A DNA stretch of 45,479 nucleotides. It comes from a virus. Below the pieces are notes generated by a model. That model saw only the letters and a list, made by a program, of their open reading frames with translations, was not told the origin of the DNA and searched no databases. The stretch spans positions 1 to 45,479 of the IMG/VR virus record IMGVR_UViG_3300025099_000039; one strand, 5' to 3'. The translations under genes were made by a program, and so were the position numbers. How positions within the stretch are numbered: the stretch's first letter is position 1; the number at the start of each line of letters is the position of its first letter. Below are positions 1 to 7,195 of the stretch, piece by piece.

Positions 1-181
1 TTATGCTAAAACCGAATACCGCTCTTTGTTTGTTTGATGTTAAATTAAATTGTTTTGGTGTAAATTTTTCTGTGCGCTTTTCACGCAGTTTCTTGGGCTT
101 AATACCACGGTAGTCTGCGAACGCAAGTACGAAAGCATCTGCTCTGTCAGGCGATACATGACCCTTTGATCGTGCCTGTTT
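1..181. repeat. Terminal redundancy, left copy
   Basis: The first 181 bases recur at the right end of the window (45299-45479). The only difference I see is C at 82 versus T at 45380, which changes Glu to Lys in the terminase reading frame. Joining the copies gives one uninterrupted terminase gene, so this is best read as the overlap of a circular or circularly permuted assembly. A physical T7-style terminal repeat would more usually lie between genes. Confidence 0.93.
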
Positions 182-1438
182 CTTGCTTTCAAGTTGTAGT
201 TTGTTTTGCGGTGTCACTACGAAGTAGCGAGATGCTAGTTGTTTGCGGAGCTTTGATTCTCTAGGAACCATGATTTCTCCATATTCTATTAACTTGCCCA
301 CGCTGAACCAGAGTTCTGCGCCGCGATTTAAGTAAGCTAGATTGTTGTATGGCTTTGCTTGGTTTAAGACGTAGGTGACGTTCCAGTTAGCTTTTAGTTG
401 GTCGAGTATAGGTTTGCCTAAACCTCCTGCATCACCGTAGATTACTGACTGTTCGTGATCTAGTTTGTACTTTCTGAATAGATGTTCTAGGTGATTTATT
501 AGGGCGACTGTATCGCGAAAGTTAAATGCTTCGACTGCAAGCGTTTTGTTGCCGTTTCGGATTACTAGAACTTGCTCGTCACCTCCTGCTGATAAATCTA
601 GGCCAGCTACGTTGTATTCTTCTTCTAGGTGTTCTATTTCGTGCTTGTCCAAGTCTACGAGTTTCTGGTGGTTTATTACGACTTGTTCGTCCATACCACC
701 AAACTCAGCCATTATCATAGACTTGTATAAAGCAGAGGTTTCTCCATACGAGTCTTTGATTTCAGCAATGTATTCTTCTGATAGATGGGGGCAGTCAAAG
801 GCTGTGACATGGTATTGCTTCCAGTTACCTCCAGTACACATATTGTAGAAGTGACCGGAAGGTGGGCCGGGACTAGATACGTCCACTCGTTTGGTGAAGC
901 CCGTGCAACGAGCCAACGCTGTAAATATTTCGTCGGGTACTGATTTGGCTTCCGAAACAAATATTGCTAGTTCCCCGCCGGGAACTACCGGATGCCAACC
1001 CTCTGCTCTACCAGCCTCGTCCGTTACGAATAGTTCGATTGTTGAGCCATTTAGTAGGTTAGTATAATGGCGATAATTCATCTTCCAGACTTGTGTACCA
1101 AACATCTTGTTAATGGTGTTCATTAGCTGTTTAATGTACTTGTCTGTCTGACGGTCTAGCTGATTACCGGATGCGGTCGTAACTATCGAGACTGCATTAG
1201 CTGATGCCATGCAAGTCCATAAGGCGCAAGGTGCTATAACAAATTGATCTTTACCAGAACCATTCGCCGCTCTTACTGCGGCCTTGAATGGTTTACTGGC
1301 ATTTGATGGCTTGCCGTAATCCTCTAGGATTTCACGCTGCCATTTGTGTAGAGAAATGCGTCCCTCCAAGATGTCGTCGTCAATAACGGTCAACATCTCG
1401 TAAGGGTCTTTGAATTGTATGTTACCGCTTTTCTCCAT
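1..1438 (-). CDS. terL: Terminase large subunit (main part; C-terminus continues across the join)
   Basis: ATPase-nuclease motor that packages DNA through the portal. Read leftward from ATG at 1438, the frame stays open to base 1 and, across the circular join, to a TAA at 45236-45234, giving about 500 residues. A P-loop-like AANGSGKDQF segment lies near residues 57-66, and a strand ending in LAIFVSEAK near residue 160 fits the Walker B region. The C-terminal RNase H-like nuclease is marked by GLDLSAGGDE, then VIYGDAGG, and finally SPDRADAFVLA, which supply the usual acidic residues. The start overlaps the upstream nuclease gene by 17 nt. The stop lies 44 nt inside the portal gene, in the usual TerL-portal order. 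Confidence 0.95.
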   Translation of the reverse strand, partial: MEKSGNIQFKDPYEMLTVIDDDILEGRISLHKWQREILEDYGKPSNASKPFKAAVRAANGSGKDQFVIAPCALWTCMASANAVSIVTTASGNQLDRQTDKYIKQLMNTINKMFGTQVWKMNYRHYTNLLNGSTIELFVTDEAGRAEGWHPVVPGGELAIFVSEAKSVPDEIFTALARCTGFTKRVDVSSPGPPSGHFYNMCTGGNWKQYHVTAFDCPHLSEEYIAEIKDSYGETSALYKSMIMAEFGGMDEQVVINHQKLVDLDKHEIEHLEEEYNVAGLDLSAGGDEQVLVIRNGNKTLAVEAFNFRDTVALINHLEHLFRKYKLDHEQSVIYGDAGGLGKPILDQLKANWNVTYVLNQAKPYNNLAYLNRGAELWFSVGKLIEYGEIMVPRESKLRKQLASRYFVVTPQNKLQLESKKQARSKGHVSPDRADAFVLAFADYRGIKPKKLREKRTEKFTPKQFNLTSNKQRAVFGFSI

Positions 1439-1778
1439 GATAAGGTTCTGCGTAACCTTCTTCTACCAGAGTCTCGTTTAGGTTTTTGTCGTCAATGAAT
1501 AATGTGCCTAGCACACGACCGTATTTACCTTTCTTGTCGAGTGACGTTTTTATAATGCACTTGTTTTTGTTTTCCTTGAGCATTTCAACCAAACGTCTCG
1601 TCGCAGCTTTACCATGCTTCTTCTCGATTAGGTCGCGAGTTCTCGTCTCAGGTGCGTTAATACCGTAAAGACGTACACGCTGCTTTGAATGCATATCAAA
1701 ACCAAGATCAATAAAAGCGTCAACAGTATCACCGTCAACAACTCTGGTAACTTCTGCTTTATAATTGTATAGTTCCAT
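1422..1778 (-). CDS. Staphylococcal-nuclease-like (SNase) endonuclease
   Basis: A 118-residue protein covering a bare SNase OB-fold domain with no signal peptide, so it probably acts in the cytoplasm or the capsid. VVDGDTVDAF (residues 13-22) supplies the calcium-binding aspartates. VRLYGINAPETR (35-46) supplies the catalytic Arg and Glu, and GRVLGTLF near residue 90 supplies the second Arg. The end LNETLVEEGYAEPY is typical of the family. It sits between the small and large terminase genes and overlaps both neighbours by 1-17 nt, so it is co-translated with the packaging genes. A role in DNA processing during packaging or in host DNA degradation is inference. Confidence 0.85.
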   Translation of the reverse strand: MELYNYKAEVTRVVDGDTVDAFIDLGFDMHSKQRVRLYGINAPETRTRDLIEKKHGKAATRRLVEMLKENKNKCIIKTSLDKKGKYGRVLGTLFIDDKNLNETLVEEGYAEPYHGEKR

Positions 1779-1996
1779 TAATCAAGCCAGTCAGTTAACA
1801 AGTCTTTTTCGAGCAAGTCTTCTGGATTATCTTCAGCACGTTTTCGTGCTACTCGTAACTGGCTTGGCGTGAATAAGTAAGGTAACTCGTTGTCACCGTT
1901 ACTGTCTTCAAGGTACGTGAATACGTATTTATTTGTAGCACCGAATTTTCGGCTCTTGTTTTTTACGGCGAATAGCCGTCCGTTTTTTACTGTCAT
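1778..1996 (-). CDS. Unknown small protein between the terminase genes
   Basis: 72 residues that I do not recognise. The N-terminal half is basic (KNKSRKFGATNKYVF) and probably beta-rich. The C-terminal half is acidic and helical, ending DLLTDWLD. The start overlaps the stop of the small terminase gene, and its stop shares a base with the nuclease start. These overlaps suggest tight translational coupling and support it being a real gene. A packaging accessory role is a guess from position only. Confidence 0.65.
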   Translation of the reverse strand: MTVKNGRLFAVKNKSRKFGATNKYVFTYLEDSNGDNELPYLFTPSQLRVARKRAEDNPEDLLEKDLLTDWLD

Positions 1997-2349
1997 ACTT
2001 CTATGGCTTTATTCATAACCTCTCGCGCTTTTTCTAGTCGGAGGTTAAAATCTGATATGTTCACGTTAGTTGTACCGTGAGGTGTCTTGAGTCCCTGCCT
2101 CTGGTCAAGAACGTAAAAAGCAGCTTTCAGCGCAGGAGCATTCGCTGTTCCTGTTTGTAGCGCAATGCGAACTACGTCTAGTGCCGTGTCTTCTAGTTCC
2201 TCAAATTTTTTAGCAAGCGGAGTATCTTTAGCTTTCTTGTTTCCTGCTAGGATTAACTCGACGTTCTCACGTTCATACCCAAGGTCTTCTACAATTTCTT
2301 CAACCGAGAAACCTTCCTTCGCTAATCTAACTACTTGATGACTACTCAT
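1993..2349 (-). CDS. terS: Probable terminase small subunit
   Basis: 118 residues. The N-terminus (VVRLAKEGFSVEEIVEDLGYERENVELIL, residues 6-34, given here as adjoining pieces of one helix-turn-helix-like region) resembles the DNA-recognition domain of small terminases. The middle and C-terminus are helical, including RIALQTGTANAPALKAAF and a final coiled stretch. Size, fold type and position one block upstream of terL fit TerS, which binds phage DNA and regulates the packaging motor. It starts within the last codons of the upstream 1115-residue gene (ATGA overlap). Assignment rests on context and helix pattern, not on a diagnostic motif. Confidence 0.65.
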   Translation of the reverse strand: MSSHQVVRLAKEGFSVEEIVEDLGYERENVELILAGNKKAKDTPLAKKFEELEDTALDVVRIALQTGTANAPALKAAFYVLDQRQGLKTPHGTTNVNISDFNLRLEKAREVMNKAIEV

Positions 2350-5300
2350 GGACTAGGTGGATCATCTAAATCAATTGTTTCGCCGTAAACCGGAGCGTCA
2401 AGATCAGAGGCTTCCATTATACCTTGTATAGTGTTTGGTCGTCGCTTACTTGGGCCAGAACCTTCGGCGGTTTTGTCAGGCCCATATTCTAGTGCGCCGT
2501 CTTTATATTTTTCTAGGAATTCTGCGTCGTCTTTACTGATGTATGCGTAGCCTTTAATCTCACCATCTTTATTCTTTTGAGGGACGATCTTACCATCGCC
2601 ACCTTTATGTAAAATTTGTAGACCTCCTTCTGTCTTGGAAATTAAATCTGCTATTTCTTCCTGTGCGTCTGCTTCCTCCTGCGTCATTAAGCCCATCCTA
2701 ACAAGCTGATCTCGATCAGATTTTAAGTAGCCTTTAATCGCACCTAGAATCTTTTCTGCATTTTCTTGCTCTTGTTTTTGCAGCTCATCACGTTTTTGAT
2801 TTAAGTCTTCAATTTGTTTCTGCCCATCTTTAATGTTTTGTATCGCATCTTCAGACTGAACTCTACCTTCTTCAACTTGTTTTAACGTATTTTCTATGAG
2901 TGTGTCAGCAAGTTTAAACTGAAAGTCTTGTGAGCTTTGTTCGTAATTAGCTTTGCTTCTGTCTAATTGATCTGCTTGTTGTCGCTTTGCATTTGTGTAG
3001 TAATCATTAAACATATCAAGCGATTCTTGTGCTGAATATCCATTAGCATAAAACTGCATCGGTGATGGAATCTTTATTGGCTGTAAATTTTGTAATTGAA
3101 ACTCTAAATCTTGTATTTCAAATTCTTTGTCTGAGGCTTCAGCGTATAACTCCATAGCGTTTAACTGCATTATCTCTGCGTTTACATCGGCAATACGATT
3201 TTGAATTTCGCTATATTGAAACGGGTCTATGTACTCAAAGTCTTGTGTTCCATAGTTGAACCAATTCATAGATTGGTTATTAAGTTTACCGTCGCGAAGT
3301 TTTTCAAGTTCGCCTTCTTCAAAACTTGGAAATCCTTGACTTTGTATTTCAGCTTGGCGCTGATCGGCTCTTGAAAGTCTGGCGAGTTCTGCTAATGCCT
3401 CTGCGTCTAATGTTGTGCCTTTTTGTTCTTTTTGCTTTTCAGGTTTTGTCGGTTTAACTATTTGACCTTCTTTACCTTTGAGTGTTTTTGTTACTGGTAA
3501 TTCAGCTAAATCTAGTTCTGCCGTTTCTATGTTTGATGTATCTATTTCAGTTAAACCTTTTTCTAAATCTTTAACGTCTCTAATCGTTATTCCTTTTGGT
3601 GCAGTTTTTTCGTCTGTGCCTCCTTGTATTGTTACTGATTTAGGATCAGCTACTTCTGGCTGAATCGCTGGCGTTTCTAGTCGAGGTGTTTCTGCAAATT
3701 CTATTTCGTCTGTTCTGCCTGTTGGACTTACTACTATTGGGTCTGCTATTTCAGCTTCAACTGGTTGTCTGTAGCGTAAGTTTAGGTCTGCTGTTTCGAT
3801 TTCTTGTGGGTCAATACCGCGAACAATGTCTTCTGCTTCTTCGATTGTTATTCCTTTAGGAATTTCTGTTATCGTTCCATCTGGTGTTATGGTAATAGAT
3901 TTTGCATCAATTTGTTCTATGCCCTGTTCTGGCATTGTTAATTGAGGATTCTCAGCAAAAGTTTCTTGAGGTGTTGGTACATTTGTAATTGGCGCAACTG
4001 TAATGGGCCTTGCTGTCTCAGAGTATGTTGGCCGAAGTTCGCCTATCGTTTCTATCTCAGGTCGAGTAGGTGATGCTGTTGTTATGTCTCCTACATCTCG
4101 AATCGTGATGCCTTGTGGTGCTTCTACTGTCGGTGTATCAGTTGTTGGCGTAACTGTAAGTGCTTCGCGAGTTTCAACCTCTGGTCGTGTGCTTGTTGTT
4201 TGTGAGACAGGTGTATCACCGGTTTGAATTTCTTCTATTTCCGTTGTTGGTGCGCTTACTCTTATTGGTTTAGCTGTTGCCGGAGGTTCTGGTTCCGGTG
4301 CTATAAAAGGTTCTGGTTCTGTTGCTACGATTTGTTTGCGTTCTGTGGATGTTTCGGGTTCTGGTATTGTTATTGTGCCATCGGGATCGGGCATTGAGAT
4401 TACGGCTTTTGTACCCATTGTAGGACGACGAGGTGCTTTCATAAACTCGTCGATGTTTCCTAGCTTGTCCTTTATCCGTGTATCTTTGATCTTGGGTAAT
4501 ACTTGGCCGATTGTGTTGTTGTAGGTTTTTTGTAAGGTTTTGCCGAGCACCCATGTTGTACCATGCACAAAGTCTTGTATTGGGTTTCCTGCTAGTTCAG
4601 GACTCTTGGCAAACATATTGTTCATGCCTGACATAATGTCGTCCGAAGCTGTGACTAGCACGGGGATTGCACCACCGATTGCACCATACTGACTGATTAA
4701 AGCTGCCGTGTTTAATGCAGCAAGTAGCTGAAGGTCGCCATATTCTTGTGTGCGTATGTTTTCTTCGTTCTTGAGGATGCGACCAAAGTCAGCCAGCATC
4801 TTGCCATATTTCGGGCCAACAGGAGCGCGTCCTGTCGTTTCTGACGGTATACCTTTAGTCTCCCATAGCTTGAATTGTTCTTCGGTTAAGCCATCTGACC
4901 AATCTTTGAACTTTTTAAGTGTGTCAAATGTCTGACGTTCATCTTTGCGTAATGGGCCTTCTGCGTCATAACGTGTTTTACCAAAAAGTATTCTTGCTGG
5001 CTTTTCTGTTGCAGAGAATATGTCTTGTAATGTTTGTGCCGCTTTATCTCCTAGCGTTGGCTTGAATATTCCTGTTGTATTTTTTGGAGTTCCTTTTGCT
5101 GGAGGTAAATCTTTTTCTGGTTTTGGTATTCCTTTTGGCGTAATCGAAATTCTTGGACGATCCTGCTTTGGTTGTATTGTTCTTGGTGTTAACGGAGCAG
5201 GATCAGTAACAGGTGTTGTATATGGCGTAAAATTGCGGTCTGCGCTGATTAGGTCGCCTTCTAGGAAGTCAGGGTCATCTTTAGGGTCATAGCCGGTGTA

Positions 5301-5693
5301 GCCAATATCGCTGGTGTCCCATCTAATTTCCGGTATTGGTATGTCAATACGCTGTTCTGGTAAATCAACTGTGTAGTTTGGTGTATTAAAAATTGGCTCT
5401 TCATCGACTACAACTGTGTCAGGCGGGATTTGTGTCGGAGGTTCTGTCGGAGGCTTTACAGGGGGTTCTGTTGTGGACTTTGTGGTTGTGGGTGTGACGA
5501 GTTGACCCCAAAATTCTTCGTTGCCGAATTGGGCGCGAGCAGGTGGTAATCCAGTTGTCTCAGCCCGGAATTGGGCGAAACCACCGGGATTGTACTTTAT
5601 GAGTGGGCCTTCAGCTACTTTACCGAATGCGTCAACGGTGTCAGCAGTTGGCCCATCAGCGAATTCTTTGACGATGTTAGACTCGGTAGGCAT
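2346..5693 (-). CDS. Giant Pro/Thr/Glu-rich, mostly disordered protein at the head of the late operon
   Basis: 1115 residues; family not recognised. Residues about 65-230 are rich in Pro, Thr and Asp. Residues about 230-430 look folded, with a hydrophobic stretch around LLAALNTAALISQYGAIGGAIPVLV. Residues about 430-770 are low-complexity and carry three imperfect repeats built on PKGITIRDV or a variant, near residues 525, 608 and 697; the last two copies end in IETAxLxL. Residues about 770-1040 are charged coiled coil with Gln-rich helices. It is the first gene after the sigma-54-type site at 5784-5800 and overlaps the small terminase start. A virion-associated or ejected protein is plausible from composition, but its place ahead of the terminases is unusual. 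Function unknown. Confidence 0.75.
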   Translation of the reverse strand: MPTESNIVKEFADGPTADTVDAFGKVAEGPLIKYNPGGFAQFRAETTGLPPARAQFGNEEFWGQLVTPTTTKSTTEPPVKPPTEPPTQIPPDTVVVDEEPIFNTPNYTVDLPEQRIDIPIPEIRWDTSDIGYTGYDPKDDPDFLEGDLISADRNFTPYTTPVTDPAPLTPRTIQPKQDRPRISITPKGIPKPEKDLPPAKGTPKNTTGIFKPTLGDKAAQTLQDIFSATEKPARILFGKTRYDAEGPLRKDERQTFDTLKKFKDWSDGLTEEQFKLWETKGIPSETTGRAPVGPKYGKMLADFGRILKNEENIRTQEYGDLQLLAALNTAALISQYGAIGGAIPVLVTASDDIMSGMNNMFAKSPELAGNPIQDFVHGTTWVLGKTLQKTYNNTIGQVLPKIKDTRIKDKLGNIDEFMKAPRRPTMGTKAVISMPDPDGTITIPEPETSTERKQIVATEPEPFIAPEPEPPATAKPIRVSAPTTEIEEIQTGDTPVSQTTSTRPEVETREALTVTPTTDTPTVEAPQGITIRDVGDITTASPTRPEIETIGELRPTYSETARPITVAPITNVPTPQETFAENPQLTMPEQGIEQIDAKSITITPDGTITEIPKGITIEEAEDIVRGIDPQEIETADLNLRYRQPVEAEIADPIVVSPTGRTDEIEFAETPRLETPAIQPEVADPKSVTIQGGTDEKTAPKGITIRDVKDLEKGLTEIDTSNIETAELDLAELPVTKTLKGKEGQIVKPTKPEKQKEQKGTTLDAEALAELARLSRADQRQAEIQSQGFPSFEEGELEKLRDGKLNNQSMNWFNYGTQDFEYIDPFQYSEIQNRIADVNAEIMQLNAMELYAEASDKEFEIQDLEFQLQNLQPIKIPSPMQFYANGYSAQESLDMFNDYYTNAKRQQADQLDRSKANYEQSSQDFQFKLADTLIENTLKQVEEGRVQSEDAIQNIKDGQKQIEDLNQKRDELQKQEQENAEKILGAIKGYLKSDRDQLVRMGLMTQEEADAQEEIADLISKTEGGLQILHKGGDGKIVPQKNKDGEIKGYAYISKDDAEFLEKYKDGALEYGPDKTAEGSGPSKRRPNTIQGIMEASDLDAPVYGETIDLDDPPSP

Positions 5694-5832
5694 CGAATAG
5701 GTTGGGGTTGAAGAAGAGGGCGTACTGAATTAGGGGCGTTGACTTGCAGATTTCGATTGATCGTTCACACATGGAACGGTTGAAGCAGAGTTCGTGCCAG
5801 AATTTTATAAGATAAAGTATGTTTTGTCTCAT
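5677..5832 (-). CDS. Possible 51-residue leader ORF overlapping the late promoter (doubtful)
   Basis: An ATG at 5832 opens a 51-codon frame that ends inside the start of the 1115-residue gene. An internal in-frame ATG at 5772 lies one base downstream of the start point predicted from the sigma-54 motif, so a 31-residue leaderless peptide is also possible. No ribosome binding site is visible, and the promoter motif lies within the frame. It may be a chance frame. I record it because it competes with the promoter reading of this DNA. Confidence 0.2.
   Translation of the reverse strand: MRQNILYLIKFWHELCFNRSMCERSIEICKSTPLIQYALFFNPNLFDAYRV
5784..5800 (-). promoter_or_regulatory. Sigma-54-type promoter for the terminase/portal block
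   Basis: On the minus strand this reads CTGGCACGAACTCTGCT. The -24 GG (5798-5797) and -12 GC (5786-5785) have the spacing required of sigma-54 promoters, and the flanks match the consensus YTGGCACG-N4-TTGCW except for one T to C. The predicted start is about 5773, some 80 nt before the ATG at 5693. GGCACGAA is shared with the sites at 12358 and 42282. Confidence 0.8.
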
Positions 5833-5893
5833 AGTGTTTTTTGGGTCATTTTTTCAGAGAGGGTTATAGTCCACTCGCGCCGCGACTTCGAGG

Positions 5894-5920
5894 CCCCTCC
5901 CCCCTTTGATCCCCTCCCCC
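5894..5920 (-). other. G-rich tract able to form a quadruplex
   Basis: The minus strand carries four runs of G (5, 4, 6 and 4) separated by loops of 1, 6 and 1 bases. It lies in the 310-base stretch between the 1115-residue gene and the gene at 6006, just downstream of that gene's terminator. The first 11 bases of the plus strand (C4-T-C6) recur in the spacer of the promoter at 7723. No function is known. Confidence 0.4.
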
Positions 5921-5929
5921 TCTAGGCAC

Positions 5930-5956
5930 AAAAAAAGTCCCTCAATTGAGGGACTT
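5930..5956 (-). terminator. Rho-independent terminator after the 6006-6233 gene
   Basis: Perfect 9-bp inverted repeat (AAGTCCCTC, loop AATT, GAGGGACTT), followed on the minus strand by a run of T at 5936-5930. It ends the short leftward transcript of 6006-6233 before the late promoter at 5800, so the late block depends on its own promoter. Confidence 0.9.
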
Positions 5957-6005
5957 GATTACTACAATTATTATAAAGCCTAGCAGAAAGCATAGGCAGA
6001 ATTTA

Positions 6006-6233
6006 TCAGTTCTGTTCATCGGCTTCTACCGGTTCTGAGGCCATGCCGGTTTTTTCAAGGATACCCTTGAGCCTGTCAGTCTCTTTGGTTTCATCATGCC
6101 ACCATTGATAGTATCGACGTTCGTCCAGCTTGAGTTCGTCATACTTCTTTTGCAACGTATCCAACTCAAGGATGGTTTCATTCAATACTGAAGCCATTCC
6201 GCGAATTGCCAACTTTAGGTTTTCTATTGTCAT
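6006..6233 (-). CDS. Small coiled-coil protein, divergent from the early operon
   Basis: 75 residues, not recognised. The N-terminus is a helix (ENLKLAIRGMASVLNETIL) that leads into a heptad-like charged coil. A Tyr/Trp patch (YYQWWHDET) near residue 42 and an acidic tail follow. It has its own TTGACA-type promoter (6241-6288), a hairpin leader and a terminator, so it is a one-gene unit transcribed away from the early genes. That layout would suit an early regulator or host-takeover factor, but this is inference only. Confidence 0.7.
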   Translation of the reverse strand: MTIENLKLAIRGMASVLNETILELDTLQKKYDELKLDERRYYQWWHDETKETDRLKGILEKTGMASEPVEADEQN

Positions 6234-6240
6234 AACATTA

Positions 6241-6288
6241 TGCGGTGTTACCGCACCCCCAAAGTACCAGAATTAAGAATTGTGTCAA
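6241..6288 (-). promoter_or_regulatory. Early promoter with 5'-terminal hairpin, leftward
   Basis: Minus strand: TTGACA (6288-6283), 16-bp spacer, TACTTT (6266-6261). About six bases later a 6-bp hairpin begins (TGCGGT, loop AAC, ACCGCA; 6255-6241), which places it at the very 5' end of the RNA. ATG at 6233 follows closely with no Shine-Dalgarno sequence. Geometry matches the three rightward early promoters. Confidence 0.75.
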
Positions 6289-6311
6289 CCAATTTATTTT
6301 TTATTTTTATG

Positions 6312-6355
6312 TTGACTTGTTATGGATGGTTGATACTCTGTCCCTGCCTTCGGGC
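6312..6355 (+). promoter_or_regulatory. Early promoter with 5'-terminal hairpin
   Basis: TTGACT (6312-6317), 16-bp spacer, TACTCT (6334-6339). Six bases later comes a GCC-TTCG-GGC stem-loop (6346-6355), then TATT and the ATG at 6360. The stem-loop would sit at the RNA 5' end, and the leader has no ribosome binding site. The segment GCCTTCGGGCTATTATGA recurs exactly at 7757. Confidence 0.8.
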
Positions 6356-6359
6356 TATT

Positions 6360-6479
6360 ATGAGAAAACGTCTTATGATGAAATACGCAGGGCGCAAGTT
6401 TCTGTTTCCGCGCAATCCGCGCCAAACGGACATCATGCGCAGAGCAGTAAAGAAGTTGCAAAAACGCAACAGGTCATAA
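6360..6479 (+). CDS. 39-residue strongly basic early protein
   Basis: First gene rightward of the divergent promoters. The start is chosen because ATG follows the conserved hairpin-TATT leader, exactly as in the 7771 gene. The product is about one-third Arg/Lys (MRKRLMMKYAGRK at the start, KKLQKRNRS at the end) with few acidic residues, so nucleic-acid binding is plausible. No family recognised. A terminator follows directly. Confidence 0.55.
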   Translation: MRKRLMMKYAGRKFLFPRNPRQTDIMRRAVKKLQKRNRS

Positions 6480-6487
6480 CATTGGTG

Positions 6488-6509
6488 GGGGCCTCGGCCC
6501 CTGCCTTTT
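6488..6509 (+). terminator. Probable terminator after the first early gene
   Basis: GGGGC, loop CTCG, GCCCC (6488-6501), followed by TGCCTTTTC. A short strong GC stem with a moderate T-run. Confidence 0.65.
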
Positions 6510-6535
6510 CTACTGAGACGAAACTACAAAATATA

Positions 6536-6630
6536 ACTAACTAATTGTTCCTTTCCAGTCACCTCTGCCGAGTCCCTTCGGGTATTAGTTAGTACAGCCC
6601 GAGGGAGCTTCGCTCCAACGTGCGGGCTGT
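6536..6630 (+). ncRNA. Candidate structured RNA element
   Basis: This non-coding stretch holds nested inverted repeats. ACTAACTAAT (6536-6545) pairs perfectly with ATTAGTTAGT (6584-6593) around a small hairpin containing CCCTTCGGG. Directly after comes ACAGCCCG (6594-6601) paired with CGGGCTGT (6623-6630), enclosing GGAGC-TTC-GCTCC (6604-6616). It lies between the terminator at 6488 and the promoter at 6688 with no obvious promoter of its own. It is not a tRNA. It could be a small RNA, a processing product or a DNA cruciform site. Confidence 0.45.
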
Positions 6631-6687
6631 CCAGAGAAACGCAACCCCTAAATGCATTTTACATGAAGTTTTTTCTTTCATAAAGTG

Positions 6688-6731
6688 TTGACATATTTGT
6701 TGTTTATGGCAGACTGTCTTTGCCGCATGGC
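6688..6731 (+). promoter_or_regulatory. Early promoter with 5'-terminal hairpin
   Basis: TTGACA (6688-6693), 16-bp spacer, a weak -10 (CAGACT, 6710-6715), then after six bases GCC-GCAT-GGC (6722-6731). The hairpin falls at the same offset as in the other early promoters, which supports the site despite the poor -10. The hairpin would hide the ATG at 6727, so translation should start at 6739. Confidence 0.6.
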
Positions 6732-6738
6732 ACTAAAC

Positions 6739-6954
6739 ATGAATAAAGAAACTACAGAACAAATTGAGAGATTGTCCGATTACTTTGTAACGGAGATGAT
6801 CGGGATCATCCAGAAAGCAATTGATAAAAAAGTTGATGAACTGGATGCACAATTCGACACCGCAGATCGGACTGCTGAACGACGCGACGAGATCAGAAAC
6901 GTAGTCAGCGACATGGTAAACCACGGGGACATCACAGTAACAATTGAAGCATAA
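6739..6954 (+). CDS. Small helical early protein
   Basis: 71 residues from ATG 6739; an in-frame ATG at 6727 would add four residues but lies inside the leader hairpin. The protein is almost wholly helical and charged, with an amphipathic segment (IGIIQKAIDKKVDELDAQF) and an acidic-basic C-terminal half. No family recognised. It heads a three-gene operon (6739-7422) closed by a strong terminator. Confidence 0.65.
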   Translation: MNKETTEQIERLSDYFVTEMIGIIQKAIDKKVDELDAQFDTADRTAERRDEIRNVVSDMVNHGDITVTIEA

Positions 6955-6955
6955 C

Positions 6956-7195
6956 ATGAACAAATTAGTCGGAGAAGAGTACAAAACAAAGAGCGGGGTC
7001 GAGGTCATTGTCGCGCAAGCGGCAGACCTCGGCAGAACTTCGGACACAGTAATTGTGTACGCCAGCAAAGAAGGCAGACGTTTAGCGGCTGCTCTGGCAG
7101 CGGGTGAATATGCTGATATAGCCATCAACGAGATGGAGGTAAGCGAATACAATGAAGTTCTTGAACTGCTGGGCGCTGTATACTGGGAAGAATGA
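6956..7195 (+). CDS. Small early protein, unknown
   Basis: 79 residues from ATG 6956, one base after the previous stop (TAACATG). The N-terminus looks beta-rich (YKTKSGVEVIVAQAADLG, TVIVYASKEG), followed by an Ala-rich helix and an acidic tail ending GAVYWEE. The upstream ATG at 6944 lies inside the previous gene and is less likely. Its stop overlaps the next start (ATGA), so the three genes are coupled. Function unknown. Confidence 0.65.
   Translation: MNKLVGEEYKTKSGVEVIVAQAADLGRTSDTVIVYASKEGRRLAAALAAGEYADIAINEMEVSEYNEVLELLGAVYWEE

Noticed and set aside
1-181. Physical T7-like direct terminal repeat
   Set aside because: The repeat lies within the terL coding frame and joining the ends restores one full gene, so circular assembly overlap is simpler.
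4270-4554. Minus-strand 94-residue frame inside the 1115-residue gene
   Set aside because: Low-complexity shadow of the Pro/Thr-rich coding sequence, with no promoter or ribosome site.
6594-6640. Rho-independent terminator
   Set aside because: The stem ending at 6630 is followed by CCAGAGAAACG with no T-run.
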